A DNA stretch of 64,000 nucleotides from Theobroma cacao (Eukaryota; Streptophyta; Magnoliopsida; Malvales; Malvaceae), in contig NC_030851.1 in the NCBI RefSeq assembly GCF_000208745.1, forward strand, positions 926,058 to 990,057. The letters run 5' to 3'. Below the pieces are notes generated by a model, which was not told the DNA's origin, did not search any database, and saw only the letters and a list, made by a program, of their open reading frames with translations. The position numbers and the translations under genes were made by a program. Positions 40,299 to 51,637 of the stretch are shown piece by piece. Position 1 is the stretch's first letter; the number at the start of each line of letters is the position of its first letter.

Positions 40299-43200
40299 AT
40301 GGCACTCAAGGTTCCAGCTCAGAAGGCAGCTGAGATTGCAATTGGGTCAATTGGGCGTGGATATGATCTAGCTCGTGATTTAAGGTTGAAATATTGTAGT
40401 GGAGATGCAATGGATTTGCCTTTGATTGAGTTCGATGAAGTTGGGTGTTATGATGTAGCTCTGCCTGGTGGAATTTCTATCTCAAATGTATCCAAATTGA
40501 TAAAATGTAACCAGGGTGAGGCCATGAGGATCGGGTCTGATGTTACCTCTTTTCAGCAGGTAAATTTAATTGTTTCAGCTGGTCAATTTGATTTCTTCCA
40601 ACAGTTAACTGATAATCTGATGTTTACCTATTTATTTTCTTCGACTTCGATAGTTGTCAGTTAGGATTAAATTGCCTTCTTCAAGTTATCTTCTTTCTGC
40701 CTTACTATGTTGTTTCTTGTTAACTCAGTTCTGTTCTGGTGAATGAATTACTGTGTCTGTGGTGTGTACATACACTGGAAATATGTATTATACCTGGAAT
40801 TAAGATGGGTTCTGGGATTCAATTATTATTGCTGACATGAACCTTTGAAAACTGATCATTATTGGTTTTCTTACTGCCAAATCAACTCCGTTACCTTTAA
40901 TTTCTTGAGTGCATAATTCATGTTTCTTTCACTAGTAATAGTATATAATTTGGTCTTTTGGATGGGCAGGAAAGCCTAAAATGTCTTTTATCTTTCTCTC
41001 TAATTTATCTCTAATTTATCTTTCCTTCATTTTCTCTTTCTAGGCAGATGTCAGAACGGTTCAACCATGAGATGTCTCTGAGTGGTAAAATTCCTTCTGG
41101 TTTTTTCAATGCGATGTTTGACTTCTCAGGCTGTTGGCAGAAAGATGCAGCCAATACAAAGACCCTAGCTTTCGATGGGATGATGATCACACTTTATACA
41201 GTTGCACTTGAGAAATCTCAATTGGTACTAAATGATCATGTTAAGAAAGCTGTTCCATCCTCATGGGAACCTGCTGCCTTAGCAAGGTGAAATTGGATTA
41301 CAAATGTGTTCACAATCAAATGTGTGGCAATACAGTTTTCTGTGCTGTCTATCTTCTCTCTCCCCTCCTGTCTTGTTCACCAATATTAATCTAAGTGTGT
41401 GGCTTGACGGTGCCAACCATGAATAAAAGTTTAATGTTGCTGAATAAGTTCATATAACTGAATGCACAATCTAAGTGTTTTTGTGAGAGTGTGATGATTT
41501 ATTTGTGCCATTCCAGATTCATCAAGACATTTGGAACCCATATTATAGTTGGTGTGAAGATGGGCGGGAAGGATGTAATATATGTAAAGCAAAAGCATTC
41601 ATCAATTCTTAGACCTTCTGATCTACATACAAAATTGAAGAAGATGGCTGATGAGAAGTTTTTACAGAACGATGGACGAAATCGGATTGATTGGAAACAA
41701 GTCAAGCTACAAAATGAGGTTTTAATAAAGCTATCCATGTAACTCTTTTGCACATAAGCTTTTAATTTACCATTTTGTATCATCAAATATCTATCCGGTT
41801 GCTTTGGATCAGTTCAGATCAAAGAGCAATTGTTGAGGCTTGTAAAATGTAAATGCAGTCATCATCTTCTTATTTGCCCAAAGACTTGTACCCATCAATA
41901 ATACTCTTGAGCCTGGTTAAAATCCTTTAGGAGAGTCCCTTGCCACTTTTCGGGTTTCTTTTTATAAGTAGTACATGCTCTCATTTATTGATTTCAGATG
42001 CAGGATATCTCAATAATTTACCAAAGGAGAGGTGGAAAAGAGGAAATGAACTTATCCCATGCTAAGTGGTTACAAACTGTTCAGGTTCAGCCTGATGTGG
42101 TCTCAATGTCCTCCATACCAATTACCTCTTTGTTAAGTGGAATTCCAATGAGCGGATTCTTGAACTATGCCATAAATCTCTATTTACGATGTAAGCAAGA
42201 TGGATTCTCTTTATTGTTTGTGAATTTACTGCATTTTTTTTTGCCATTGTTAAAATCTGCAATCATTTTTTGTTGTTTTTATAGATATCAGCATATCTAT
42301 TTTCTATTTTGTTTCTGGAAAATATATACTTTCAGCCCTTTAATTCCATTATTGAACAAGTATTACATATGAGTTGAAGTAAACTGATAACAAACCGAAT
42401 GCATGCCTGAGGAATGACAGTAACTTTGTTGCAAGAGTCATCATGGTGTTAATTGTAAAAAATACTATTTTAGACTATTTCATACAGATGAAAATTTATC
42501 ATTCTTCTGCATCTAATCTGGCAGATAAACCCCCACTTGAAGAACTCCATTTCTTTTTAGAATTTCAGCTGCCAAGGCAATGGGCACCTGTTTTCAAAGA
42601 GGTTCCCCGTGGTCCACAGCACAAGCGACAGAGCAATTCATTTTTACAGTTCAAGTTCTTGGGTCCCAAGCTTTATGTTAACACCATTCCAGTAAAGTTT
42701 CTTATCCTCTAATCTTTGCTCTTTCTTTTTGGCTCAGCCACAAGTAGTTTATCATTAAAACGTTCCAAGTCTTTTCTTTTTATATTGGCTGCACCTATGT
42801 GTTTTTTGTCATGCAGTTGCCATATTCATGTATGCTGTTAGAGAATTTACTTTTGAATCTGAAAACATAACATGTTGGTTTTACCGGTGTAGCATCTATA
42901 GAAATGTTCTCATGGGTACTGTCTTTGATGCTAGAACTTACATTAAGAATCCAATATAAGGGACTTGCTCTTGTTTATAGGAAATATCTCTGTCCATAAC
43001 CATTTGATAAACATATTTATGTTTCCTCTGGCTACAAGAAATTCCTTTCTGGGAGATCATTTCATTCAATTCTTTATTATTAGCAAGGGAAATTCTATCA
43101 TATGTGATCATTTGTTTCTGTTAAAATCAGAACTTACTATAATTGCCAAATAATAGGTTGATGTGGGTAAGAGACCAGTTACAGGTCTCCGGCTCTATCT

Positions 43201-43819
43201 GGAGGGGAAAAGAAGCAATCGCTTGGCTGTCTACATGCAGCACCTTTCTTCTCTGCCAACCTACTTTCAACTTGCGGCTGAACCCGATGATACCTTCCCT
43301 GAAAAGTCCTATGATAAAGGATACTTTGAAAAAGTTAGATGGAAGAACTTCTCTAGAGTCTGCACAGCTCCTGTAGAGTCTTTCAATGATCATTCCATAG
43401 TAACTGGAGCTCAGCTACAGGTAGAGAAATATGGGTTCAAAACAGTTCTCTTCTTACGACTTCGTTTCTCCACTGTTTTGGGAGCTATAATTGTAAGACA
43501 TTCAGAGTGGGATGGATCGTTTGGAGTTTCGCCTCAGTCAGGAGTCCTATCAGATTTGTTCATCAGGCCTTTAACACCAGCACCACCACAACCTGAGCCA
43601 CGTACAAGCTCTTCGGTTTACCCCGGTGGCCCTCCAATGCCTAATTATACCCCAAAACTATTGAAATTTGTTGATACAGCTGAGATGATTAGAGGGCCAC
43701 AAGATCCTCCTGGATACTGGGTTGTCTCTGGGGCAAGACTAGTTGTTGAGGAAGGCAAGATTGCTCTACGGGTCAAGTACTCCTTACTGACAGCTACAAT
43801 ACCCGATGAACATACCTGA
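40299..43819 (+). CDS. MACPF-domain protein, tandem copy 1 (diverged)
   Basis: Exons: 40299-40559, 41048-41286, 41517-41718, about 41818-41841, 42004-42190, 42525-42691 and 43157-43819, for about 580 residues. The MACPF signature reads FGTHIIVGVKMGG, with Phe replacing the usual Tyr. The family (Arabidopsis CAD1, NSL1, At4g24290, At1g14780) are perforin-fold proteins that restrain salicylic-acid-linked cell death and immunity; whether they form pores is unclear. The C-terminal exon encodes the conserved non-MACPF region with VYPGGPP and GYWVVSGARLVVEEGK. Exon 4 is the weak point. The homologous exon in copies 2 and 3 has 69 bases; here alignment from the equivalent acceptor shows a one-base loss, and only a shortened 24-base exon (acceptor after 41817, donor CTT|GTAAAA) keeps the frame. 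Relative to the other copies it is clearly older. Probably functional, with exon 4 uncertain. Confidence 0.83.
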
Positions 43820-44194
43820 GGAGCACCGCCCCATTTTTTTTATTTGGTTTTTGTAAAACGGGAAAATACAGTATTGGTTTTTGTTTAGGTAAAATGGGTT
43901 TAGGCCATGGAGTTTCCATTAGGGAGGTAGAATATATTTGGACAGTTTAGCTTCTGCATGCCCTGTCTACCATGTCGAGATGACGGAAAGCAGAGAATTC
44001 AAGGGATCAAAAGTTTTGAAGATTGGCTGGCCTGTCTGTCTGATTGGGGGAGATGTTACAGGGCAGAGTTCAGCATGGAGATCAATGCTAATGATTCTGC
44101 TGAGTCCTCAAGAACAGGGCATACTCTTAGCAGGGAATTCAGTTGATTATTTTAATTAAAAACTTGAGCCATTTCATCATTTCATGTAAATTAT

Positions 44195-47100
44195 AATTTT
44201 GGGAACTCTGTAGTTCAAAGTTCATGCAATTCAATCTTTCATTAACTCTAGTTGATAATACTGATCTTCCCAAACCCAGATTTCATTGCTTGATTACTAT
44301 TAGTAGCCCTAAAAATGGAGGAGAAATGAAGAATTTTTGTAGAAAATAGAAATAAGACAAAGCTTTGAGCTTATGTCTGCAATTAATTTTTTACCTAATA
44401 AACAGGGCAAGCCTAGTAATTACAGTCACTAGAACTTTTACTTTTAGTTTTAGATTTGTAATTACGACATTCTGTATTTTGAACTCAGATTAATGGAGCA
44501 AAGATTGGCGGTGTAGAAAACTAGAATTACAGGCAGTGAAGTTAGAAGAACCACAGCGTTGAAAGCTCCACGTTGACTCTCTGTTTCTCTCTCTCTCAAT
44601 AAAACTCCCAGTTAAAGTCTGAATCTAGCAAGTCAATAGAACCTCGAAACCGAACAAAGGGTTTGACATTTTCGGGCTTCAAATTGCGTGAGCTTCACTT
44701 CGATTGGTTTTTTTAGCATAAAAATCTGCTCAAAAAACCCACACCAAAGATTTCCATTTTTGTCCTTGGACTGCAAAAAATGTACGACTTTTTTTTTCTT
44801 TGACTAGTCTAAGCGAGCTTTCATTGCTTTTTAGCCTGTTTGCACATATTTGGATCTAGTTTTTTTAATGAATTTAGGGATATTTTGTTGAATTTGAACT
44901 ATATTTGGGTTTGGAATGCCGTTATTTTGTGAAAATTGTTTGATTTTCTTGCTAATTTGAGCTAGATTGGTTTGAGTTCTGCTTGCTTCTGGAAAAAAAA
45001 AGCATGAAATTTGCTTTCATTTGAGCTATTTATAGGCTTCTGATCACGTGTAGAATTTGGTTCCAGTTTTGGTGGATAAAGAGTGTTGCGCTGAGGAAGG
45101 GCGCTTAGGATGACAGCTCCAAAAGCGGCTGAGATGGCCATTGGGTCCATTGGATGTGGGTATGATATCGCAACGGGTCTTAGGCTGAAGTACTGTAAAG
45201 GGAATTCAAAAGATTCGTGTCTTATTGAGATTGATGAAGATAGAATCCATGAGATTGTTTTGCCTGGTGGAATTTCAATACCCAACGTGTCCAAATCAAT
45301 TAAATGCTATAAAGGGGAGCGCACACGATTCAAGTCGGATCTCCTCTCCTTCGGACAGGTAATAGTTTATTGTTTGTTCAATGCCATGTGATCGATATAT
45401 TTGGCTTCTATTTTTTCCCCTTCGCCAAGTTGTCTGTTCAAACTGAAAACTACATGCTAAGTAGCTATCTAGCTGCTATTATCAATGTCCATATATAATG
45501 GTTGTGGCATGAGTCAAATCCTGTGGAAGTTATATGACAAATGCTAGTCATGTTTGGGATTTGATTCTGTTTTTGTAATTTTTTTTTTTTGGTGTTTGGC
45601 CTGAGAGTCTGATTTTTCTCATTTTTTTTCTTCTATTTTCTCCAGATGTCAGAGCAGTTCAACCAAGAAATATCTTTGACTGGAAATATACCTTCAGGCC
45701 TCTTCAATTCCATGTTTGAGTTCTCTGGTTGTTGGCAAAAAGATGCTGCCAATGCCAAGACGCTTGCTTTTGATGGGGTGTTCATCACCCTCTACTCAGT
45801 TGCACTGGAGAAATCTCAGATGGTGCTACGAGATCATGTCAAGAAAGCAGTCCCATCTTTTTGGGAACCTGCAGCATTGGCAAGGTGAATTTCTGCAGAT
45901 ATTTGATTTTTGTATTCTGGTGATGGAGTCCTCAACCTGGCATCTAGGAGGCGTGTTCTTGCTTATTTAACGAATTGCACTTCAGCCCTTTCTCATTTCT
46001 CTCTCCCTCTCTGTGGATTTTGCCATCACATGGAGACTAATTCAATGATCAACTTTTTATAATTTTCTTCTACTGGTTCAGCATGTACATTCTTGACAAA
46101 AATAAGTAGAATGCTGATGTCCACTGCCTGTTTTATTTAATTTTCATTACTTTCTGCTGTAAAGTATTTGACGTCTGTTATATGATGTTGATGACATCCC
46201 AGGTTTATTGAGACTTATGGCACCCATATTACTGTTGGTGTGAAGATGGGAGGGAAGGATGTTATTTACATGAAACAGCAGCATTCCTCAAATCTTCAAC
46301 CTGCTGAAATCCAGAAAAGATTGAAGGATGTGGCTGATAAGAGGTTTTTAGATGCCAATGTACATTCTAGCATGGCAGCTGAGCAAGTTTTCCAGAGTGA
46401 CAAGGTTTGCAATAGAACTGTCAATGCTATTCTTCTGCATACTCTGCTACACACTGCTCCTGGTCTCCTTTTCTGATTCAGCAGTCTTATATCTTGATAA
46501 CTCATGCTTCTTGTTGTTTGGACTGAATGAAATCAGTATTCCTAGTTCAATATTATTTTACAATGGGGTACAATCTCAATGAGAGACCTCGCAAGCAGGA
46601 TGTTATTGTGTAAGTTATTGCAGGTTCTTTGAAGCATATTGGCTCCAAATTTTGTTTTGAGCACTGTTCAAAAGGGGAGTTCTCTCTCTCTCTCCGTAAT
46701 GTTTAATGAGGATATTTTTATCTTCCAGGTCTTTCAATTAGGTGCCAATTTTGTTTTTCTTATTACGCGTTGACACTCTATGCTTCCATGGCTTGCCTTT
46801 GGTTAGTAGAGATTAATAGTCCATAGAATAAAGAAATTATGGCTCTTCATCTGCATATTTCTGATCTTATGCCATCTTCCATAGTGAAAACTTATTTGTT
46901 TAAATTTGTTATTGGGTTTAATTTATCTGTCAATCATCCTTAAAAGTGAACCATTTGCATAATTTGTGATACCTTCTGAGGTCTCTTATCTAATCATTTC
47001 TGTTTCAGTTTGAAATCACAGAGCAGCAGCTAAGGTTTGCACATAACAGTCCAACAAGTTCATATGCACATAAAGAGATTTGAGTTCTGACTTTCATATG

Positions 47101-49675
47101 GTGTTCTTAGCTTATTAGTTAAGACACCTTGATGAAGGTTAAAATTTTTTTTCCCAATATCAATGTTGTCATTAATTACCTAAAAACTGCAGGATATTAT
47201 AAGCATTTACAAAAGGAGAGGTGGAAGTGATAATAGAAACCTATCTCATAATGACTGGTTACAAACAGTTCAGTCAGAGCCTGATGTGATCTCAATGTCC
47301 TTTATCCCAATTGCTTCTCTATTGAATGGAGTCCCGGGTAGTGGATTTCTGAGCCATGTCATAAATCTGTATTTGCGATGTAAGCAAGACCTATTTTTTT
47401 GTGTACCTAAGCATTTGGTTTTCTGCTACTAATTAGATCAAACTATTGTATCTTATTTTTTAAAACATAGAATTCATTTATTATTTTCTGGAAGAAGTAT
47501 GCCTCTGATTTTTGTTTTTGGAATTTATTTTAAATTTTAAATGTAAAATACCATAAATTCGCTAACCATCTTATTGTTATGAAATCCTAAGGTAATCAAA
47601 CACAAGAGTTATGAGCTTATTTTGGTTGAAACTTTTGTTAAATAACCATTAGTTGTCAGTAAGGACCACAGTGCATCAACTTAATCCTCAACTAGATGTG
47701 TCATGAAGCAATGAGAACAAATTTTTGGCCTGCGATGGCTCTTCTGATTGACTTCTTTTTCCTTCATTTGCTTACTGCTGCAAATAATACTTCTTTGTTA
47801 TTATAGCAAACAGTCTACACATGTTTCATCCATAAGCTATTGCTCTTACAGATAAACCACCAATTGAAGAACTCCACCAGTTTTTGGAGTTTCAGCTTCC
47901 AAGGCAGTGGGCACCAGTTTTTAGTGAACTTCCTCTTGGTCCACAACGAAAGCAACAAAGCACTGCATCTTTGCAATTCAGCTTCATGGGGCCTAAGCTT
48001 TTTGTGAACACTACAACGGTAAAGGATTTTCTCACATTGAAATTTTTCTGACTTTTTTTGTTGTATGCACAGAGTGTTTTACCATGTAGGTTTCATCCAT
48101 GTATGTGAGTAGTTCTTATTGCCCTTTGGCTAGATAAACTTCATAACATGTTGGTGTACTGGTGTTCGATTTATAGATGATCGTAGAACCTCTAAAGCAT
48201 TTTAAATTAAAAAATTTTATGCCATGATGATTGCATGTCACAAAGGAAATAGCATTTTGTAATTAGATAAGATTTAATTATCTGTAGTTATATCAAAGAA
48301 AATGCTGCTAGGGAACTCACATCCGTGGTAATTTATCTAAGACTTCATCTTCTTTAGGTCTCCCAAAGAGAGAACAGTGCAACTTTGTGACATAGTGTGG
48401 ATATAAAGTTGCAAACTGATGTTAACTCTCGCATCATTGAAGTGGCAGCCTTTTTGGTGGAGTCTTATACTTTGTTCATATCAAAGAAAGGAGCTATAGC
48501 TAATTTCTAGTTATATAACTTCATGACAGGTTGATGCGGGTAAAAGGCCAGTGACTGGCCTCCGACTTTATCTACAAGGGAATAGGAAAAACCGCTTATC
48601 CATCCACTTGCAGCACCTTTCCTCCCTCCCAAAAATCTTCCAACTTGCAGATGATCCAAATGGGAACTTCTGCCAAAAGTCTCATGATCATAAATACTAC
48701 GAGAGAGTTTATTGGAAGAACTACTCTCACGTATGTGTTGCTCCTGTTGAGTCTGTGGGGGATCTTTCCATAGTAACTGGAGCCCAATTGCAGGTTGAGA
48801 ATCATGGTTCTAAAGATATTCTCTTCTTACGGCTACGCTTCTCAACTGTCTTGGGAGCTATGGTTGCTAAGCATCCAGAATGGGATGGATCACCTGGGTT
48901 GGCACCCAAGGCAGGACTCTTATCCATATTAAGCAGTTCTCTCGTCTCAGACATATCATTTAAGGAGCCACCTCCAAGGCTAGCTGATGTAAGTATAAAC
49001 TCTGCTATTTATCCTGGAGGCCCACCTGAGCCTGTACAAGGCCCCAAGCTTTTGAAATTTGTTGATACAACAGAGATGACAAGAGGGCCGGAAGAAATTC
49101 CTGGATATTGGGTCGTTTCTGGGGCAAGGTTAGTTGTTGAGCAGGGAAAGATCTCTCTCCAGGTTAAGTATTCTTTATTGACTGTAATAATGCCTGATGA
49201 AGAAGCAATAGAGGAGCACTAGCCGATTTCTGTCACCACATATTTAGCTTTCCTGTTTCTCTTTGCCCAGCATGGAAACAAATATAAGTAGGAAACAGTT
49301 GCTGAAGATCAGAGAATCCAACAAAAGAGAGAGAAAGGAGTAGGAATGGTTTACACTGAGGGGATAGGTTTGGGTGTGTTGGTGGTGGCTGGCTGGCTGG
49401 CTGTTTCATTGTATTCATTACACATTTTTTCTTGCAATATAATTTCTTTTTTCTTTGTTTCTAATATGCAATGAGCTTTTTGGTTATAAGGTATCCCCTG
49501 CTCTGTTTGATGCTCTATTTGCAAGGGCTTGTTTTCTTTGTATGTAATATGCTTTTCATATGATAGCTGTATACACAACAAATAGCTGTATGCTTTACAT
49601 TGATTAACTCAGCTCTTCAAAACATAATCAGGTTACATCAACATATCCCATTCTTTCAGTTGAAATTTTTGTTCT
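44195..49675 (+). repeat. Segmental tandem duplication, left unit
   Basis: This unit carries MACPF copy 2 with its upstream flank and 3' flank. It matches 49728-56385: the flank with AGTTCAAAGTTCATGCAATT recurs at both left ends, the GAGCAAAGATTGG leader is at 44496 and 50596, and the 3' flank with AGGTTACATC is at about 49630 and 56339. Introns are also shared, so the duplication was genomic and not by retrotransposition. Confidence 0.8.
45110..49222 (+). CDS. MACPF-domain protein, tandem copy 2 (damaged, likely decaying)
   Basis: Exons by comparison with copy 3: 45110-45358, 45646-45884, 46203-46404, (47009-47077), 47193-47379, 47852-48018 and 48530-49222. All exons are open, but two control signals are broken. 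The ATG used by copy 3 is AGG here (45098-45100), so translation would have to start four codons later at 45110. The donor after exon 4 is AT instead of GT (47078-47079). Reading through would stop at once (AAAGAGATTTGA). Skipping the 69-base exon keeps the frame and gives about 578 residues without a 23-residue linker. The MACPF signature YGTHITVGVKMGG persists. Within exon 3 nearly all differences from copy 3 change the amino acid. It is either a slightly shorter protein or a young pseudogene. Confidence 0.72.
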
Positions 49676-50809
49676 TCTTTCTGGGTCATGCACCTATTTT
49701 TCATTATTTAAAAAAAAAAAAAGAACTATGAACTCTGTAGTTCAAAGTTCATGCAATTCAATATGGAATTATGGGCTTGATTACTATTATTTACACTGAA
49801 AAACCACTATAAATGGAGGAGAATTGATGAATTTTTGTAGCTATAAGACAAAGCTTGAGAAATTATGGGCTTGTGGGTCTCTCTTTCCATCATAAAATTC
49901 CTCCAAGCCTATTTGTGCAATTAATTTCTTGCCTAATCAAGAGGCCAAACATTCCATTTAAGACCACAGATTTGTAGTAATTGAAACCACTACAACTTTT
50001 ATTTTTAGTTTAAGAATTAAAACTAATCATTCCTCTAACGATTTTGATTGTCATAATATTACATAATTACAACAATAACCCATCATTAATCAAATACTAA
50101 TTTGCAATTTATTTTTAAGCCAATTATGAACTTCCTTTCGGTTTATAAAAATGGAAACGTTGACCACAATCAAGTTGAAACATGCCACTATAATTTACTT
50201 CATAGCTTTAAATAGAAGTAGTACTATTTGCTGTCATGATGCGTTATACTTGTGGTTATTTAAAGTATGTGTTATGCTTGATAAATTATTATTAAAATAA
50301 TTAGATATTTAAATATTAATAAATAAATAAATATAAAATTAAATATATTCAATTAAATAGATTAAAATTTTAAATACGTACATGATTACGATTATTACAC
50401 ATTTTACACATATAAACATGATTATGTCATTTTAATTTAAACCTGTCATACGAAAGTTAAACAATTATGATATTTCTTAAGATTTGATAATTTCGTATCT
50501 TAAATATGTTGACGGTTTAAAACATTATGGATGATTTTAAATTTAAATTTAAATCTTTAATTATGGTAAGATAATTAAAATTAAGAAACTTGATAGAGCA
50601 AAGATTGGCGGTGGAGAAAAGTAGAGCAGCAGGCAGTGAAGTTAGAAGAACCTCAACGTTGAAAGCTCCACTTTGACTCTCTGTTCCTCTATACCCCCAT
50701 AGAACTCCCAGTTAAGAGTACGAGTGTCACATGTCAATAGAATCTTTCATTTCAGTCAAACCCATTTTTACTACTTTGTCTCTCTCAACGCTACCCTTTC
50801 TTAGGGTTT

Positions 50810-50843
<34 letters not shown>

Positions 50844-51637
50844 TAATTATTTTAATTTTTTTTCACCGCTCTCTAAGTTTCTCCATCAAAGACCCAATCT
50901 TTCGTTTTTTTTAAAGTTTGGGTTTTGTTCTTGGAATTTTCCCAACGTGGAAATCTCGCTGTTTGGGGGGGGGGGGGGGGGGCGGGGGGGGAAAGCCTCG
51001 AAATCGAACAAAGGGATTGACATTCTGGGGCTTCAAATTGCGTGAGCTTCGCTTCGATTGGTTTTTTTGAGCATAAAATCTGCTCAAAAAACCCCCACCA
51101 AAGATTTCCACTTTAGTTCTTGGACTGCGTAAAATGTACGACTATTTTTTTCTTTGACTAGTCTAAGCTAACTTTCTTTGCTTTTTAGCCTGTTTGCAGT
51201 TTTTGGATCTAGGTTTTTTTTCATGAATTTAGGGATATTTTGGTGAATTTGAACTATATTTGGGTTTTGAATGTTAATTTGTGAAAATTGTTTGATTTTC
51301 TTGCTAATTTGAGCTAGATTGGTTTGAGTTTGCTTGCTTCTGGAAAAAAATATGAAATTTGCTCTCATTTGATATGAATATGAATATTTGAGTTATTTAT
51401 AGACTTCTGATCTGCTCAGTTCAGTAAAATATGCTTTTTTTAAACAAAAAATTGTTTATGATGGTCTTTCCCCAGCTTTGACAAGTTGAGCTATTTGTAG
51501 AATTTGGATTAGGTTTATTTATGGAAATGATTGAAAACTGTTGCTTGACATGGACTGAAGTTTGTTTATTTTGAATAATTTGATCACGTGCAGAATTTGG
51601 TTCCAATTTTTGGTGAGAAAGAGTGATGCGCTGAGCA
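49676..51637 (+). other. Flank and 5' leader of MACPF copy 3, with insertions
   Basis: 49728-50010 matches the flank before copy 2. About 50030-50594 is AT-rich and absent from copy 2. The shared leader restarts at 50596. A further 250 bases or so (about 50745-50995), including a CT-rich patch, a telo-box TTAGGGTTT at 50801-50809 and a long G tract, are also absent before copy 2. From 51000 to 51637 the leader again aligns with copy 2, with one additional segment near 51370-51590. No separate gene is seen. Confidence 0.6.
50965..50991 (+). repeat. 27-base G-rich tract in copy 3 leader
   Basis: Eighteen G, one C, then eight G. It lies upstream of the copy 3 coding region in a segment missing from copy 2. 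It is a candidate G-quadruplex and a likely sequencing-length uncertainty. Confidence 0.85.

Noticed and set aside
43938..44159. Open frame just downstream of MACPF copy 1
   Set aside because: It lies in the 3' UTR region of copy 1, has no start context or homology and is not conserved after copies 2 and 3.
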